From JAGPCK01 sp964535575 (lineage in GTDB: Bacteria; Bacteroidota; Bacteroidia; UKL13-3): a DNA stretch of 64,000 nucleotides. The position numbers and the translations under genes are program-made. The notes below the pieces were generated by a model. The model had not been told where the DNA came from and did no database searches. It saw nothing but the letters and a program-made list of their open reading frames with translations. The DNA is taken from the NCBI GenBank assembly GCA_964535575.1, contig CAZHTC010000006.1, positions 104,657 through 168,656 of the forward strand, given 5' to 3'. Below are positions 7,215 to 16,725 of this stretch, in pieces; positions within the stretch are counted from its first letter, which is position 1; each line of letters starts with the position of its first letter.

Positions 7215-10200
7215 TTATTCCTTCACCAGTTTAATGGTGGTTCGTTGGTTGTTTTCTGAAGTGATTACCACAAGGTAAATACCATTGGCTAAAGATGAAA
7301 TATCGAACGCTGATTCCGTTCCTTTAAAGGTTTCTTTCATGCTTGTTTTCCCGGTGTAATCAAAAATTTCTACGAGGTATTTTCCAGCGTAAGCGCATTG
7401 AACCGTAAAATGATTTTGTGTTGGGTTGGGGTAAATATGCACCGCTGCATTTCCCAAGGCTGTTTTTATTCCTGAAGCATTTGGATTCACCGTAATAAAG
7501 GCAGGTGCCGTAATCGAGTCGCTGCAGGTAATACCTGCTTGTGTTTTGCGGGTGGTGAGCCGTACATTATACACTCCGGCATTGGTAAAAGTGTAAACCG
7601 GATTTTGAACATAACTGGAATAATTAAACCCGACAAACGGATTACTGAACAACCATTCATACTGCCCGGGTTGTCCGGCTGTATTATCATAAAAATATAC
7701 GGTAAGAGGAGCGGTTCCGCTCAACGGATTAGCACTGAACAAAGATAAAGGATTTGCTACAATGGTAAATGTGGCCGAGTCCCGGCTCATGCATCCGTGT
7801 GGCAAGGTGTAAAAAGTGTAAAAGTATTTATGTGTTCCGGGTCCTGCGCACGAGAGGTAAAATACATTTCCCGAAAAACAATTTCCGGCCGGGGTATACC
7901 AATTCCCATTTCCCCCTGATTGCGGGGTGGCAGTAAATGTGGCACTGCCCTGACTAATGCAATAGTTGGGTGCATGTGTTAAAGTAATAGGGGCAGGGGC
8001 ACCCACGTTAATGGTGGTGGAGTCTTTGCTTACACAACCAAAGGTATCGGTGGTAAACGTGAAATAAACTTTATGAGTTCCAACACCCGCACACGATGCA
8101 TTAAAAATATTGGAAGAAATACAAGACGGCATTGAACTGCTCCATACTCCGCTGCCTGCGGGCAAGGAAGTTTGAGTGAGTGTGAGTGGAACTGCATTAT
8201 CATAATTGCATTTATATCCCGGAGGACTGATGGCAACAGTAGCTTTGTTTCCTACAATTACCAGCATGGTATCCCAGTCGGTACACACCAAGCTTCCATA
8301 AGTAAAATACGATTGCAAGCGGTAAGTTGTGGTAACAATGGGAGCTACATTGGGCGTTGAAAGGGTTAAACTATTCCGGTACCAAATATTGGTGGCTCCG
8401 GTTACACCAGCAAGGGTAATAAGTTTTCCTGCGCAATTGTATTGATCGGCTCCAAGGTTCGCATCGGGAACCGGTTTAACATTAAGAGTAATGCTGTCTG
8501 AAGCAAAACAAGTAGAGTCCGGATTCCATACCCTGATGGTATATTTTCCGGAGTCTTTCTCCATAATTTGTGGGGTAGTTTTACCATTACTCCAGTAATA
8601 TTTTATGTTACTATCATTAAGTATTGGGGTCACCTGCAAGGTGGCTGTTGAATTATTACAGATGGAAACAGGTGTGGTAACGGGTTGCAGATTTATTTGC
8701 CTGTTTAAGGTGATTTTTATGGAATCACTCAGGGTGCATCCGGCTGAATTATATATCAGCGTGCTGTACACCAATGTCCGTTTATTGTAATTGTTATTAT
8801 TGTTTGTATCGGCAGTATTTATCACCGCTATGGTGTCAGGCAATGTAATGCTGTTACCGGCCTCATTTTTTCTCCATTTATACCAAAGGGGGCCACTATT
8901 ATTTTGTGGTACGCAGGTAAGCGTTGTGGCCAATAGGTAGCATGCGGTGGTATCATTACTTTTGTATCCGGGCGTGAGTTGGCAAATAGTTACGGTATCC
9001 CATTTGGTAATCGTGCACGCACTTACCGTGAATGTTAATCGTACCACATAGGTTCCGTTTTGAGTAAAAGTATGTGTGCAGGTAGAGGTACTATAAGAAG
9101 AGGCCCCGCTTAGATTGAATATGCCATTATTAGTTCCTGAGATGGTCCATTGGTAGTTACCCGATGTTCCTGTATCTGTTCGTATAAATTGAAATTGCCG
9201 GCCAAAGTCTGATAGTATTGCTTTTTTGATAGATCCCTGTATTTGATTGGAACCGACAATAAAACCAATAACCCGGGTGCAAGTGCCCAGTACCTGGCAA
9301 TTGTCATCCGTAGCTTTTACCCCAATATAGTAGGGTAAACTACTTACCTGTTGCAAAGTGGGGGTCCAGCAAAAAACGGCACTGTCTTCACGCTTTGTTT
9401 TAGTAACGGCATTGGCTGAATAGAACGATCCGTTTATGGGGTTTGAAAGCAGATAAAGACGGGTGGTATCATACTTTGGAGAAACAGAATCATAGTCCCG
9501 CACACGTATGGTGATGCATGAAGGCAGAAGGGCACAGGAGGAAAAAATCCAAGGCCCGGTTTTGCTTCCGTTGATTTCGATTTCCGGATTATTATTAGGT
9601 GAACAATTATAGGTGTAAAATTGTACGTCCCGTATCTGCGAGCCAATTTTTTGATATGAGTTACTGATTTTACGCCATTCCTGTACTTTAATGGCCAACG
9701 CAGGTTGTTGTTGTCCCATAGGTGTAAACCCCAATTGGCCGGTAACCGAGTCAAGATGAAATCCAGCTGGGAATGGTAAAGTGTCATATGGGAAACCTAG
9801 AAAAGTAAATGGTTTATTTTTTGAAAAACCAGTAAGGAAACCTACTGGAGTGGAAGTGTTATTCAAGGGTTCAGTTAATTGGTAAGAAATCGAATCTGTT
9901 TTGTCTGTTGTATCAGCAAGTAAATTATTATAAGTGTAAGCACGGCCAGCACAAAGAACGGAAGTCGGTCGGTTGAAAAAAACGGGAGAAGAATTACAGG
10001 GGGTCAGGCATCGATTCATTTCGGCTTCTGTGTAAAAGTTGCCACTTGATAGGTTGGTAACATTGGTGTTCCTGCAACATTCACTATAAGAAATCCTGAT
10101 CCAGCAACAAGAGGCACTTAAACCACTACCAAATACTTGTTGCAGCACAACAGTTACTTCGAAGCGGTTTTCTTCCAAACCATATGGAAAAGTACCTCCC

Positions 10201-10496
10201 TCACAAATATTTTTCTGTCCCTGACACAAAAATCCGATGGGTGCAACGTAAAGGCGGGTCATTGTTACATTAACCGAGTTGGTTGAGCAGCCCGAAATTG
10301 GGGTGAGGGTAATTTGAGGTGAGGCGTTTATCGGAATACCTGTACAATCCCTGTATACCTTAAGCACAATTTTAAATGTGTCAACTCCAATACACTTGTA
10401 CTCAATATCCGCTCCTCCCATGTGACTGGCCTGGACTTTGAATGAAAAAATCAGAAGAAGAAACAGGAATAGACGCTTAAAATATGAAAAGGTCAT
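7215..10496 (-). CDS. T9SS-secreted adhesin-like protein, paralog 1 (PKD domain)
   Basis: 1093 residues. Signal peptide MTFSYFKRLFLFLLL with probable cleavage before SHMGGADIEYKCIG. The first ~320 residues form a Cys-rich conserved domain (KVYRDCTGIP, CCWIRISYSECCRN) shared with the next two genes. Several Ig-like segments follow. A PKD domain lies near residues 930-1005 (NPLSGTAPLTVYF), and a T9SS type A sorting domain begins IYPNPTQNHF. The frame is open to a GTG at 10544, but ATG 10496 starts the signal peptide. It should be surface-attached or released after T9SS export. N-terminal domains of this kind occur in large secreted proteins of gliding Bacteroidota; I infer an adhesive role. Confidence 0.85.
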   Translation of the reverse strand: MTFSYFKRLFLFLLLIFSFKVQASHMGGADIEYKCIGVDTFKIVLKVYRDCTGIPINASPQITLTPISGCSTNSVNVTMTRLYVAPIGFLCQGQKNICEGGTFPYGLEENRFEVTVVLQQVFGSGLSASCCWIRISYSECCRNTNVTNLSSGNFYTEAEMNRCLTPCNSSPVFFNRPTSVLCAGRAYTYNNLLADTTDKTDSISYQLTEPLNNTSTPVGFLTGFSKNKPFTFLGFPYDTLPFPAGFHLDSVTGQLGFTPMGQQQPALAIKVQEWRKISNSYQKIGSQIRDVQFYTYNCSPNNNPEIEINGSKTGPWIFSSCALLPSCITIRVRDYDSVSPKYDTTRLYLLSNPINGSFYSANAVTKTKREDSAVFCWTPTLQQVSSLPYYIGVKATDDNCQVLGTCTRVIGFIVGSNQIQGSIKKAILSDFGRQFQFIRTDTGTSGNYQWTISGTNNGIFNLSGASSYSTSTCTHTFTQNGTYVVRLTFTVSACTITKWDTVTICQLTPGYKSNDTTACYLLATTLTCVPQNNSGPLWYKWRKNEAGNSITLPDTIAVINTADTNNNNNYNKRTLVYSTLIYNSAGCTLSDSIKITLNRQINLQPVTTPVSICNNSTATLQVTPILNDSNIKYYWSNGKTTPQIMEKDSGKYTIRVWNPDSTCFASDSITLNVKPVPDANLGADQYNCAGKLITLAGVTGATNIWYRNSLTLSTPNVAPIVTTTYRLQSYFTYGSLVCTDWDTMLVIVGNKATVAISPPGYKCNYDNAVPLTLTQTSLPAGSGVWSSSMPSCISSNIFNASCAGVGTHKVYFTFTTDTFGCVSKDSTTINVGAPAPITLTHAPNYCISQGSATFTATPQSGGNGNWYTPAGNCFSGNVFYLSCAGPGTHKYFYTFYTLPHGCMSRDSATFTIVANPLSLFSANPLSGTAPLTVYFYDNTAGQPGQYEWLFSNPFVGFNYSSYVQNPVYTFTNAGVYNVRLTTRKTQAGITCSDSITAPAFITVNPNASGIKTALGNAAVHIYPNPTQNHFTVQCAYAGKYLVEIFDYTGKTSMKETFKGTESAFDISSLANGIYLVVITSENNQRTTIKLVKE

Positions 10497-10592
10497 AGGG
10501 CACTCTATTTGTATTCGAATATGCTTTAAATTCAAGTAAACCACAAGTAAAAAAGTTTAAACCACCTCATTAATTTACCGGATACCGTGGCA

Positions 10593-13500
10593 TTATTCTT
10601 TCAACAGTTTAAAGGCAGTCCGCTCTTCGTTCTCGTTGGTAATAACCATCATGTAAATTCCTTTTGCATGGGCTCCTATATTCAAATCAGATTTGGTGCC
10701 TGTAAACGTTTCTTTCAAAACCAATTTGCCTGTGTAGTCAAATAGCTCAATTAAATATTTTCCCTGATGAGCGCATTGAACCGTAACGTAATTATGCGTT
10801 GGATTTGGGAATACTTGTACCGGAGTAAATGCAGGAGAACCGGAGTACAAACTTGGATTAACCGTTACAAAATTGGTCTTGGTTAGGGTATCGAAACAAT
10901 TAATGCCAAGGGTAGTATCATGCGCAATGAGCTGAACGGTATATTTCCCAACTTTGGTATACCACCTGGAAGGGTTTTTTAAATTGGAAAAATTTGCCCC
11001 TCCCTGCGTAGAATCCCCAAAATCCCAAAACCAAAACCCATTTGTGAGGGATGAGTTGTTTGTGAAATTAACCTGAAGTGGAGCAGTCCCTGAGGTAACG
11101 GATGCAGTGAAATCAGCAATAAACGGAGGGGCAATTTTTAATGAAACAGTGTCTGTATTGGTACATCCCTCAACATTCACGTAGGAAGTAATCAGTTTAT
11201 GATTAATACCCGAAGTTTGTCTGGCTGTAAAAAACGGATTGTTTGTGTTTCCAGTAAGGCAGTTATTGCAGGGCGGAATGATAACCCAACTTACACCTTT
11301 AGTATACGCAGGCGAAGTATTCAGTCTGAATGCGGGAGTATTATTGCAAAGGGTTAGGTCAGGACCAGCATTAACAGGTGAAAACATATTAACAATAATG
11401 GTTATGGTGTCTGTGACCGAACAACCTCCTACCTTATAGGTGTAGATAGCAGGGGAATTAGCATAACCCAAACAGGATGGATTTACAAAGCCGGTGGTCG
11501 TGTCAAAACAATTCTTTTGCCATAGAATATTAGTTGACCAATATCCTCCTGTTGGATTCGGATTGGCCAGATTTAAGTCTAATGCACTTTGATTAATACA
11601 CGAGGTTAATGTATCATTTTGTATAGTTATGGGGGGCAGAATATTTACGTAAACATCAACCGTGTCATAATTAAAGCAGGTTTTTCCATCGGATGGATTT
11701 GACACTTTAACAAGATATCGGGTGTACTGATTTGGCGAAACGGTTAATGAGCTGCCCTGGAAGAAAACAGAATCCGGGTTAGAGAGTAATGACCATTTAA
11801 AATCGCTTCCTCCGGATACCGTAAGATTTACCTGCTGATTGGATGAACATTTATATTTATCGAGGCCTGCATCAGGAATTGGTTTGTTATGCCAATAAAC
11901 TACTACGGTGTCTTTTGAAGAGCAGCCAAATGAGTCGGTGGCTGTAAGGTAATAGGTGCGGGTGGTTTGAACAACCGCTTTTGGAGTAAGGGTGTTGGTG
12001 TTCGTAAGGTATATAGTAGGACTCCAGTTAAAAGTAATCGGAGGTTTTGCCCCGTTTGCATTAATACTTCCGTTTATGGTTACGGTATCATCATAACACA
12101 TGGATTGATCAGAACCTGCATTGGGAATAGGCTTAGAACGGATGGTAATTTTTACTGTATCGTATTTGGTGCAATTTGGCAAAAGTGAATTGGTAGCTTT
12201 CAAAACGTAATACGTGGTTGTATCAGGGGTTACTATAGGTGTAAAGTTAATAGTTGATGATATTTTATAGTTCGGTTGCCAGTTATAAATTGTATTCGAA
12301 GAACCCGGGCCACTTGGAGCAACGCCAATGGTAACCGACTGCCCTTTGCAAATAGCGGTATCAGGCCCTGCGTTGGCAAAGAAGGTGCCGGCATTAACCG
12401 TTACAGAGCGGTTGGTGATACAACCAAAAACATCCTTTGCCCTGAGATTATAAGTTAATGTTACGGAAGGAGCCGCTTTTGTAATGGCTGAGGTGGAATC
12501 AGACAAATATGCACCCGGAGTCCATAAATATGAAATAGGCTTGTTTCCGGAAGCAGAATCACCAATGATAACCGAATCACCAAAACAACTAAAATGGAGC
12601 TGGCTGAAATTTAGAACTGGAAGTTGTTTTACCGTTATGCTCATGGTATCTTTTGAGGTACATCCAAAACTATTGGAAGCAGTAAGGATATAATTAGTAG
12701 TGGTTGTTGGTGCAGCTTTTGGCGAAAGGCTGGTGAAATTGATTAAATTGGTAGTGGGCGACCAACTAAAAGTGTAGGAAAAAGACGAGTTAACCGTTGC
12801 GATTATCTGCAGGGTGTCTCCTGTACACAAAACGGTATCGTTGCCTGCATTTACCACCGGTACCTGGTTTGCCGTTACTAACAAGGTATCATAACTGTAG
12901 CAACCACCAGAATCCTTTACAGCCAAAACATAGGAAGTGGTATTAATTGGCGATGCAAAAGGTTTAATAACGGTTGAATCACTTAATGCAGTGGAAGGCC
13001 GCCAACGAATGGTTAATGGATTTCTTCCGTAGGCTGTATCTCCTATTTGTACAGATGACCCCGCACAAATGGTTTTATCAGGACCGGCCGATGCAAATGG
13101 TTTAAACACATTGATAGTTAAGGTGTCTCTTTGAATGCAACCATTCGCATCTGTGACGGTTACGTAATAAGTGGTGGTAACCGATGGGGATGCTTTGGGT
13201 GTGGCCAGGGTCGAATCGTTAAGTCCGGCTCGGGGAGACCACCTGTAGTTATACGATCCGGTTCCGGCAGCGGTGTTTCCAATGGTTACTGAGTCGCCTT
13301 TACAAATAGTTTTATCAATGCCAGCGTTTATAGAAAACGGAAGTGATTTAGTCAGCACCACTGTGTCGTATTGAGTACAAATTCCATTTGACGATCTACA
13401 AGAGTATGTGCCCGTATTGTATACCGTAAAATATCTTCCGGTGCTGCTGTTTTGCCATAAATAAGATGTTGCAGTAGAGCCACCATCCAGGCGCACCGAA

Positions 13501-16500
13501 TCATAAAAACAAAAGGTGCGATCGGGCCCCAGATTAAGTCCGTTTCCAAGAGATGTGCTCACGGTAACCGTATCTTTTAAAGAGCAGGTATTACTATCGG
13601 TTACGGTGCAAATGTAATTTGTGTTGGACGAAGGTGAGGCTTTCGGAATCGCAAGTGTTGAATCATTTAATCCGGCTTTGGGAGACCAGCGGTAATTGAA
13701 CGGGCCCAATCCGGAGGCATAAGCACCTATCGCAACACTGTCACCCGTACATATTCCCTGATTGGCTCCTGCATTATAAGTGAAAGATTGTGTTTTTGTC
13801 AAAACCACCGTATCAATACTTGTGCAATTGGCACTTGATGACCTACAGAAATACGTTCCTGAATTGTATACGGTAAAATAACGGCTGGTGCTGTTGTTTT
13901 GCCATAAATAGGAGGTAGCCAATGCCCCGCCATCCAGTCTTACTGAATCATTGAAGCAGAACTTTCTGTCAAATCCAAGATTTAATCCGGTAGCAGATTT
14001 TACGGTAACCTTTATACTATCGGTGATGCTGCAATTGTTCGAATCTTTAGCCGTCACCCCATACGTAATGGTTGAAGGAGGAGAAATTTTTGTAATGGCA
14101 AATGCTGGATTTTTTACTCCTGTAGCCGGAGCCCACGTGTAGCTGAAAGGAGGGATACCCGAGGCTGTTGCACCAATAATTATTGAGTCACCCGCACAAA
14201 AAGAAGTATCCGGTCCGGCATTAAGCGTAAAAGAAACCGTTTTATTTAGAACAACTGTATCTGTAAAAATACAACCACTTGTTGGATGAGTATTTCTCAC
14301 ATAATATGTTCCCGAATTGTAAGCGGTGAAGTACCTGTTTGTGGAACTGTTTTGCCAGAAGTAAGAGGCGGCACCATTGCCCCCGTCAAGAACGATTGAA
14401 TCGTAAAAACAGAATTTTCGATCTATTCCGAGGTTAATGTTAATGTAAGGTTTTACAGTAACCACAACGGTATCTTTAATCCGGCAGTTGTTACTGTCAA
14501 TGGCAGAAACGTAATAGGAGGTAGTGGTGGCTGGTGATGCTTTTGGTTTGGCAACAACCGTTGAGTTTAATCCACTGGCGGGAGACCAGGAATAGGTAAT
14601 GGTATTACTACTTACGGCAAAATTTCCGATTTGTACAGAATCCCTTATACAAATGCTGGTATCCGGTCCGGCATTAAAAGTGTGGGTTTGCGTTGTTTTG
14701 GTGAGTACCACCGTGTCGCGGGCAATGCAACCAAGTGTATCAATCACCCTCACCCAATACGTGCCGCTGTTCTTTATATAACGATAGGAAACAGTAGCAC
14801 TGTCATTCCACAGATAGGTGGAGTTGTATACCGTAGCTTTCAGCAAAGCAGAATCGTTAAAACAAACAAGCCGGTCTGCTCCGAGGTAGAGTGGAATGCG
14901 AGGTCGTGTTCTTACCAATATGGAATCTGAGAGGCTACAGGTAGTAGAGTCTGTAAGGGTTAATTTATACCAGGTGTTTTGGGTAACCTGTTTGGTAATA
15001 CTGGCAAGTGTATCGTTTGTGCCGGTATTCCATTGATACTTGAAAGGAGCGGTTCCACCCACTCTGGTATGCGATATGGTAATTGAAATATCAGGGCAAA
15101 CAAGTGTGTCATTTGGCAATACCACATTAAATCCGCAGACTTTGATCGTATCAAAATAGGTATAGTTTACAGATGCGTAAGAGTATTGTATCCTTACCAC
15201 ATAACGGCCATTGGCTGCAAAGGTGTGGCTGTTAACTATCGAGGTAGTATAGGTTGTGGCATTGGTGGAATCAAATACGGCATTTCCGGTATTGGTAACT
15301 TTCCATTGGCAGGTTAATCCGGTAGTGCCTGATGGAACTTCAAGCCTCAATGAGTAATTTCGGTTTCCGTTGTTGATGTAGTTTCTGGGAAGTGCCGAAG
15401 GAGGCCCGACAAAAATTTTATTTGCCCTTATCACAAAAGCCACCACAGGACAATTCATGTCAGATGCTTTATAATAACTCAAAAACGGCAGCGTACCGGC
15501 TGCATTTAATGGCGGAGTCCAGCAAATGTAGGCGCTGTCGTTTTTAAAATAGTTGTAAGTACGGTTTACATTATAAAAAGAGGTGCCGGGAGGGCTGTAG
15601 AATTCAGTAATTTTGGTAGTATCTGTAATCAGTGTGTCTGATGCCTTCAATGCATAGCAAAGGGTAGAGCCTGCATTTACATTAAACACCGAAGTTGTGG
15701 GAGTAACGGTAGGTGTAGCATTAGGCGGGCACATATAAGTGTAAAACTGAACATCTCGTATTTGCGAACCGATTTTTTGATACGTATTACTGATTTTACG
15801 CCACTCCTCCACTTTGATGGCCAGTACAGGTTGTTGCTGACCAATAGGCGTGAAACCTATCTCTCCGGTCACGGCATCGAGGTGAAATCCGGCCGGAAAA
15901 GGTAAGCTATCATAAGGAAACCCCAGAAAGTTGAATGGGCGGTTTTTAGAAAAACCATTAAGAAAACCAATAGGACTAGACGTATAGCCTAAGGGTTCAG
16001 TTAACTGAAAAGAAATGGAATCTGTAAAGTTTGTTGTATCAACCAGTACATTATTAAAAATAAAAGGAAGATTGGCACAGGCAACCGAGATTGGTTGATT
16101 AAAAAATACCGGAGAGGAATTACAGGGATTCAGGCAACGATTCATTTCGGCTTCGGTATAAAAATTCCCTCCCGACAAATTGGTAATATTTCCGTTTCTG
16201 CAACATTCCTGAAAAGCTAGTCTAATCCAACAACAGGAAGCACTTAAGCCACCACTAAAAACCTGTTGCAAAGCGACCGTCACTTCAAAACGGTGTTCTT
16301 CCAGTCCAAATGGGAAACTTCCTCCCTCACAAACGTTTTTCTGACTAGGGCACATGAATCTAACGGGTCTGACACTGGTGCGTGTCATAGTTACTGCAAC
16401 CGAGCTGGTGGTAGAACAGGCTGAAATTGGAGTCAGGGTAATTTGAGGTGAAGGGTTGGGTGGAATACCCGTACAATCCCTGTATACTTTCAGCACAATT

Positions 16501-16625
16501 TTAAAGGTGTCAACCCCTATACACTTGTACTCAAGATCTGCCCCCCCCATATGAGATGCGTTAACCTTTGTAACAAAAATCAAAAAAAGGAAGAATAAAA
16601 GCAGATGTCTGAGTCGTGAGGCCAT
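10593..16625 (-). CDS. Giant T9SS-secreted repeat adhesin, paralog 2
   Basis: 2010 residues. Signal peptide, with cleavage expected before SHMGGADLEYKCIG. The shared Cys-rich N-terminal domain is clearly homologous to paralogs 1 and 3 at both protein and DNA level. The middle is a long array of Ig-like modules, including four tandem copies of a 150-residue double module. A PKD domain (TSGTAPLQVNFTNN, FWDFGDST) and a sorting domain (VFPNPTHNYVTVQ) close the protein. The G8 tract (coding strand) at 16541-16548 covers the end of Met26, Gly27, Gly28 and the first base of Ala29, just past the signal peptide. A slip there would abolish the mature protein. ATG 16625 is the only start compatible with the signal peptide. 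Confidence 0.87.
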   Translation of the reverse strand: MASRLRHLLLFFLFLIFVTKVNASHMGGADLEYKCIGVDTFKIVLKVYRDCTGIPPNPSPQITLTPISACSTTSSVAVTMTRTSVRPVRFMCPSQKNVCEGGSFPFGLEEHRFEVTVALQQVFSGGLSASCCWIRLAFQECCRNGNITNLSGGNFYTEAEMNRCLNPCNSSPVFFNQPISVACANLPFIFNNVLVDTTNFTDSISFQLTEPLGYTSSPIGFLNGFSKNRPFNFLGFPYDSLPFPAGFHLDAVTGEIGFTPIGQQQPVLAIKVEEWRKISNTYQKIGSQIRDVQFYTYMCPPNATPTVTPTTSVFNVNAGSTLCYALKASDTLITDTTKITEFYSPPGTSFYNVNRTYNYFKNDSAYICWTPPLNAAGTLPFLSYYKASDMNCPVVAFVIRANKIFVGPPSALPRNYINNGNRNYSLRLEVPSGTTGLTCQWKVTNTGNAVFDSTNATTYTTSIVNSHTFAANGRYVVRIQYSYASVNYTYFDTIKVCGFNVVLPNDTLVCPDISITISHTRVGGTAPFKYQWNTGTNDTLASITKQVTQNTWYKLTLTDSTTCSLSDSILVRTRPRIPLYLGADRLVCFNDSALLKATVYNSTYLWNDSATVSYRYIKNSGTYWVRVIDTLGCIARDTVVLTKTTQTHTFNAGPDTSICIRDSVQIGNFAVSSNTITYSWSPASGLNSTVVAKPKASPATTTSYYVSAIDSNNCRIKDTVVVTVKPYININLGIDRKFCFYDSIVLDGGNGAASYFWQNSSTNRYFTAYNSGTYYVRNTHPTSGCIFTDTVVLNKTVSFTLNAGPDTSFCAGDSIIIGATASGIPPFSYTWAPATGVKNPAFAITKISPPSTITYGVTAKDSNNCSITDSIKVTVKSATGLNLGFDRKFCFNDSVRLDGGALATSYLWQNNSTSRYFTVYNSGTYFCRSSSANCTSIDTVVLTKTQSFTYNAGANQGICTGDSVAIGAYASGLGPFNYRWSPKAGLNDSTLAIPKASPSSNTNYICTVTDSNTCSLKDTVTVSTSLGNGLNLGPDRTFCFYDSVRLDGGSTATSYLWQNSSTGRYFTVYNTGTYSCRSSNGICTQYDTVVLTKSLPFSINAGIDKTICKGDSVTIGNTAAGTGSYNYRWSPRAGLNDSTLATPKASPSVTTTYYVTVTDANGCIQRDTLTINVFKPFASAGPDKTICAGSSVQIGDTAYGRNPLTIRWRPSTALSDSTVIKPFASPINTTSYVLAVKDSGGCYSYDTLLVTANQVPVVNAGNDTVLCTGDTLQIIATVNSSFSYTFSWSPTTNLINFTSLSPKAAPTTTTNYILTASNSFGCTSKDTMSITVKQLPVLNFSQLHFSCFGDSVIIGDSASGNKPISYLWTPGAYLSDSTSAITKAAPSVTLTYNLRAKDVFGCITNRSVTVNAGTFFANAGPDTAICKGQSVTIGVAPSGPGSSNTIYNWQPNYKISSTINFTPIVTPDTTTYYVLKATNSLLPNCTKYDTVKITIRSKPIPNAGSDQSMCYDDTVTINGSINANGAKPPITFNWSPTIYLTNTNTLTPKAVVQTTRTYYLTATDSFGCSSKDTVVVYWHNKPIPDAGLDKYKCSSNQQVNLTVSGGSDFKWSLLSNPDSVFFQGSSLTVSPNQYTRYLVKVSNPSDGKTCFNYDTVDVYVNILPPITIQNDTLTSCINQSALDLNLANPNPTGGYWSTNILWQKNCFDTTTGFVNPSCLGYANSPAIYTYKVGGCSVTDTITIIVNMFSPVNAGPDLTLCNNTPAFRLNTSPAYTKGVSWVIIPPCNNCLTGNTNNPFFTARQTSGINHKLITSYVNVEGCTNTDTVSLKIAPPFIADFTASVTSGTAPLQVNFTNNSSLTNGFWFWDFGDSTQGGANFSNLKNPSRWYTKVGKYTVQLIAHDTTLGINCFDTLTKTNFVTVNPSLYSGSPAFTPVQVFPNPTHNYVTVQCAHQGKYLIELFDYTGKLVLKETFTGTKSDLNIGAHAKGIYMMVITNENEERTAFKLLKE
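13090..14895 (-). repeat. Four tandem ~450-bp repeats inside paralog 2
   Basis: Recurring blocks encoding LG-DR-FCF-DS...YLWQNSST-RYFTVYNSGTY, followed by NAG-D-IC-GDSV-IG...YRWSP. Matching points fall at about 14890, 14440, 13990 and 13540, a 450-bp (150-residue) period. Copies 2 and 3 are the most alike; copy 0 (nearest 14895) is the most diverged. Confidence 0.85.
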
Positions 16626-16725
16626 AGGATATTCGGTTTAAACTTCGAAGATGCTCCTAATTCCCCTAAATAGCAAGGAAATAGTCCTATTCTTTTCTTA
16701 ATTCACAAAGGTGGAATAGGGTTCT

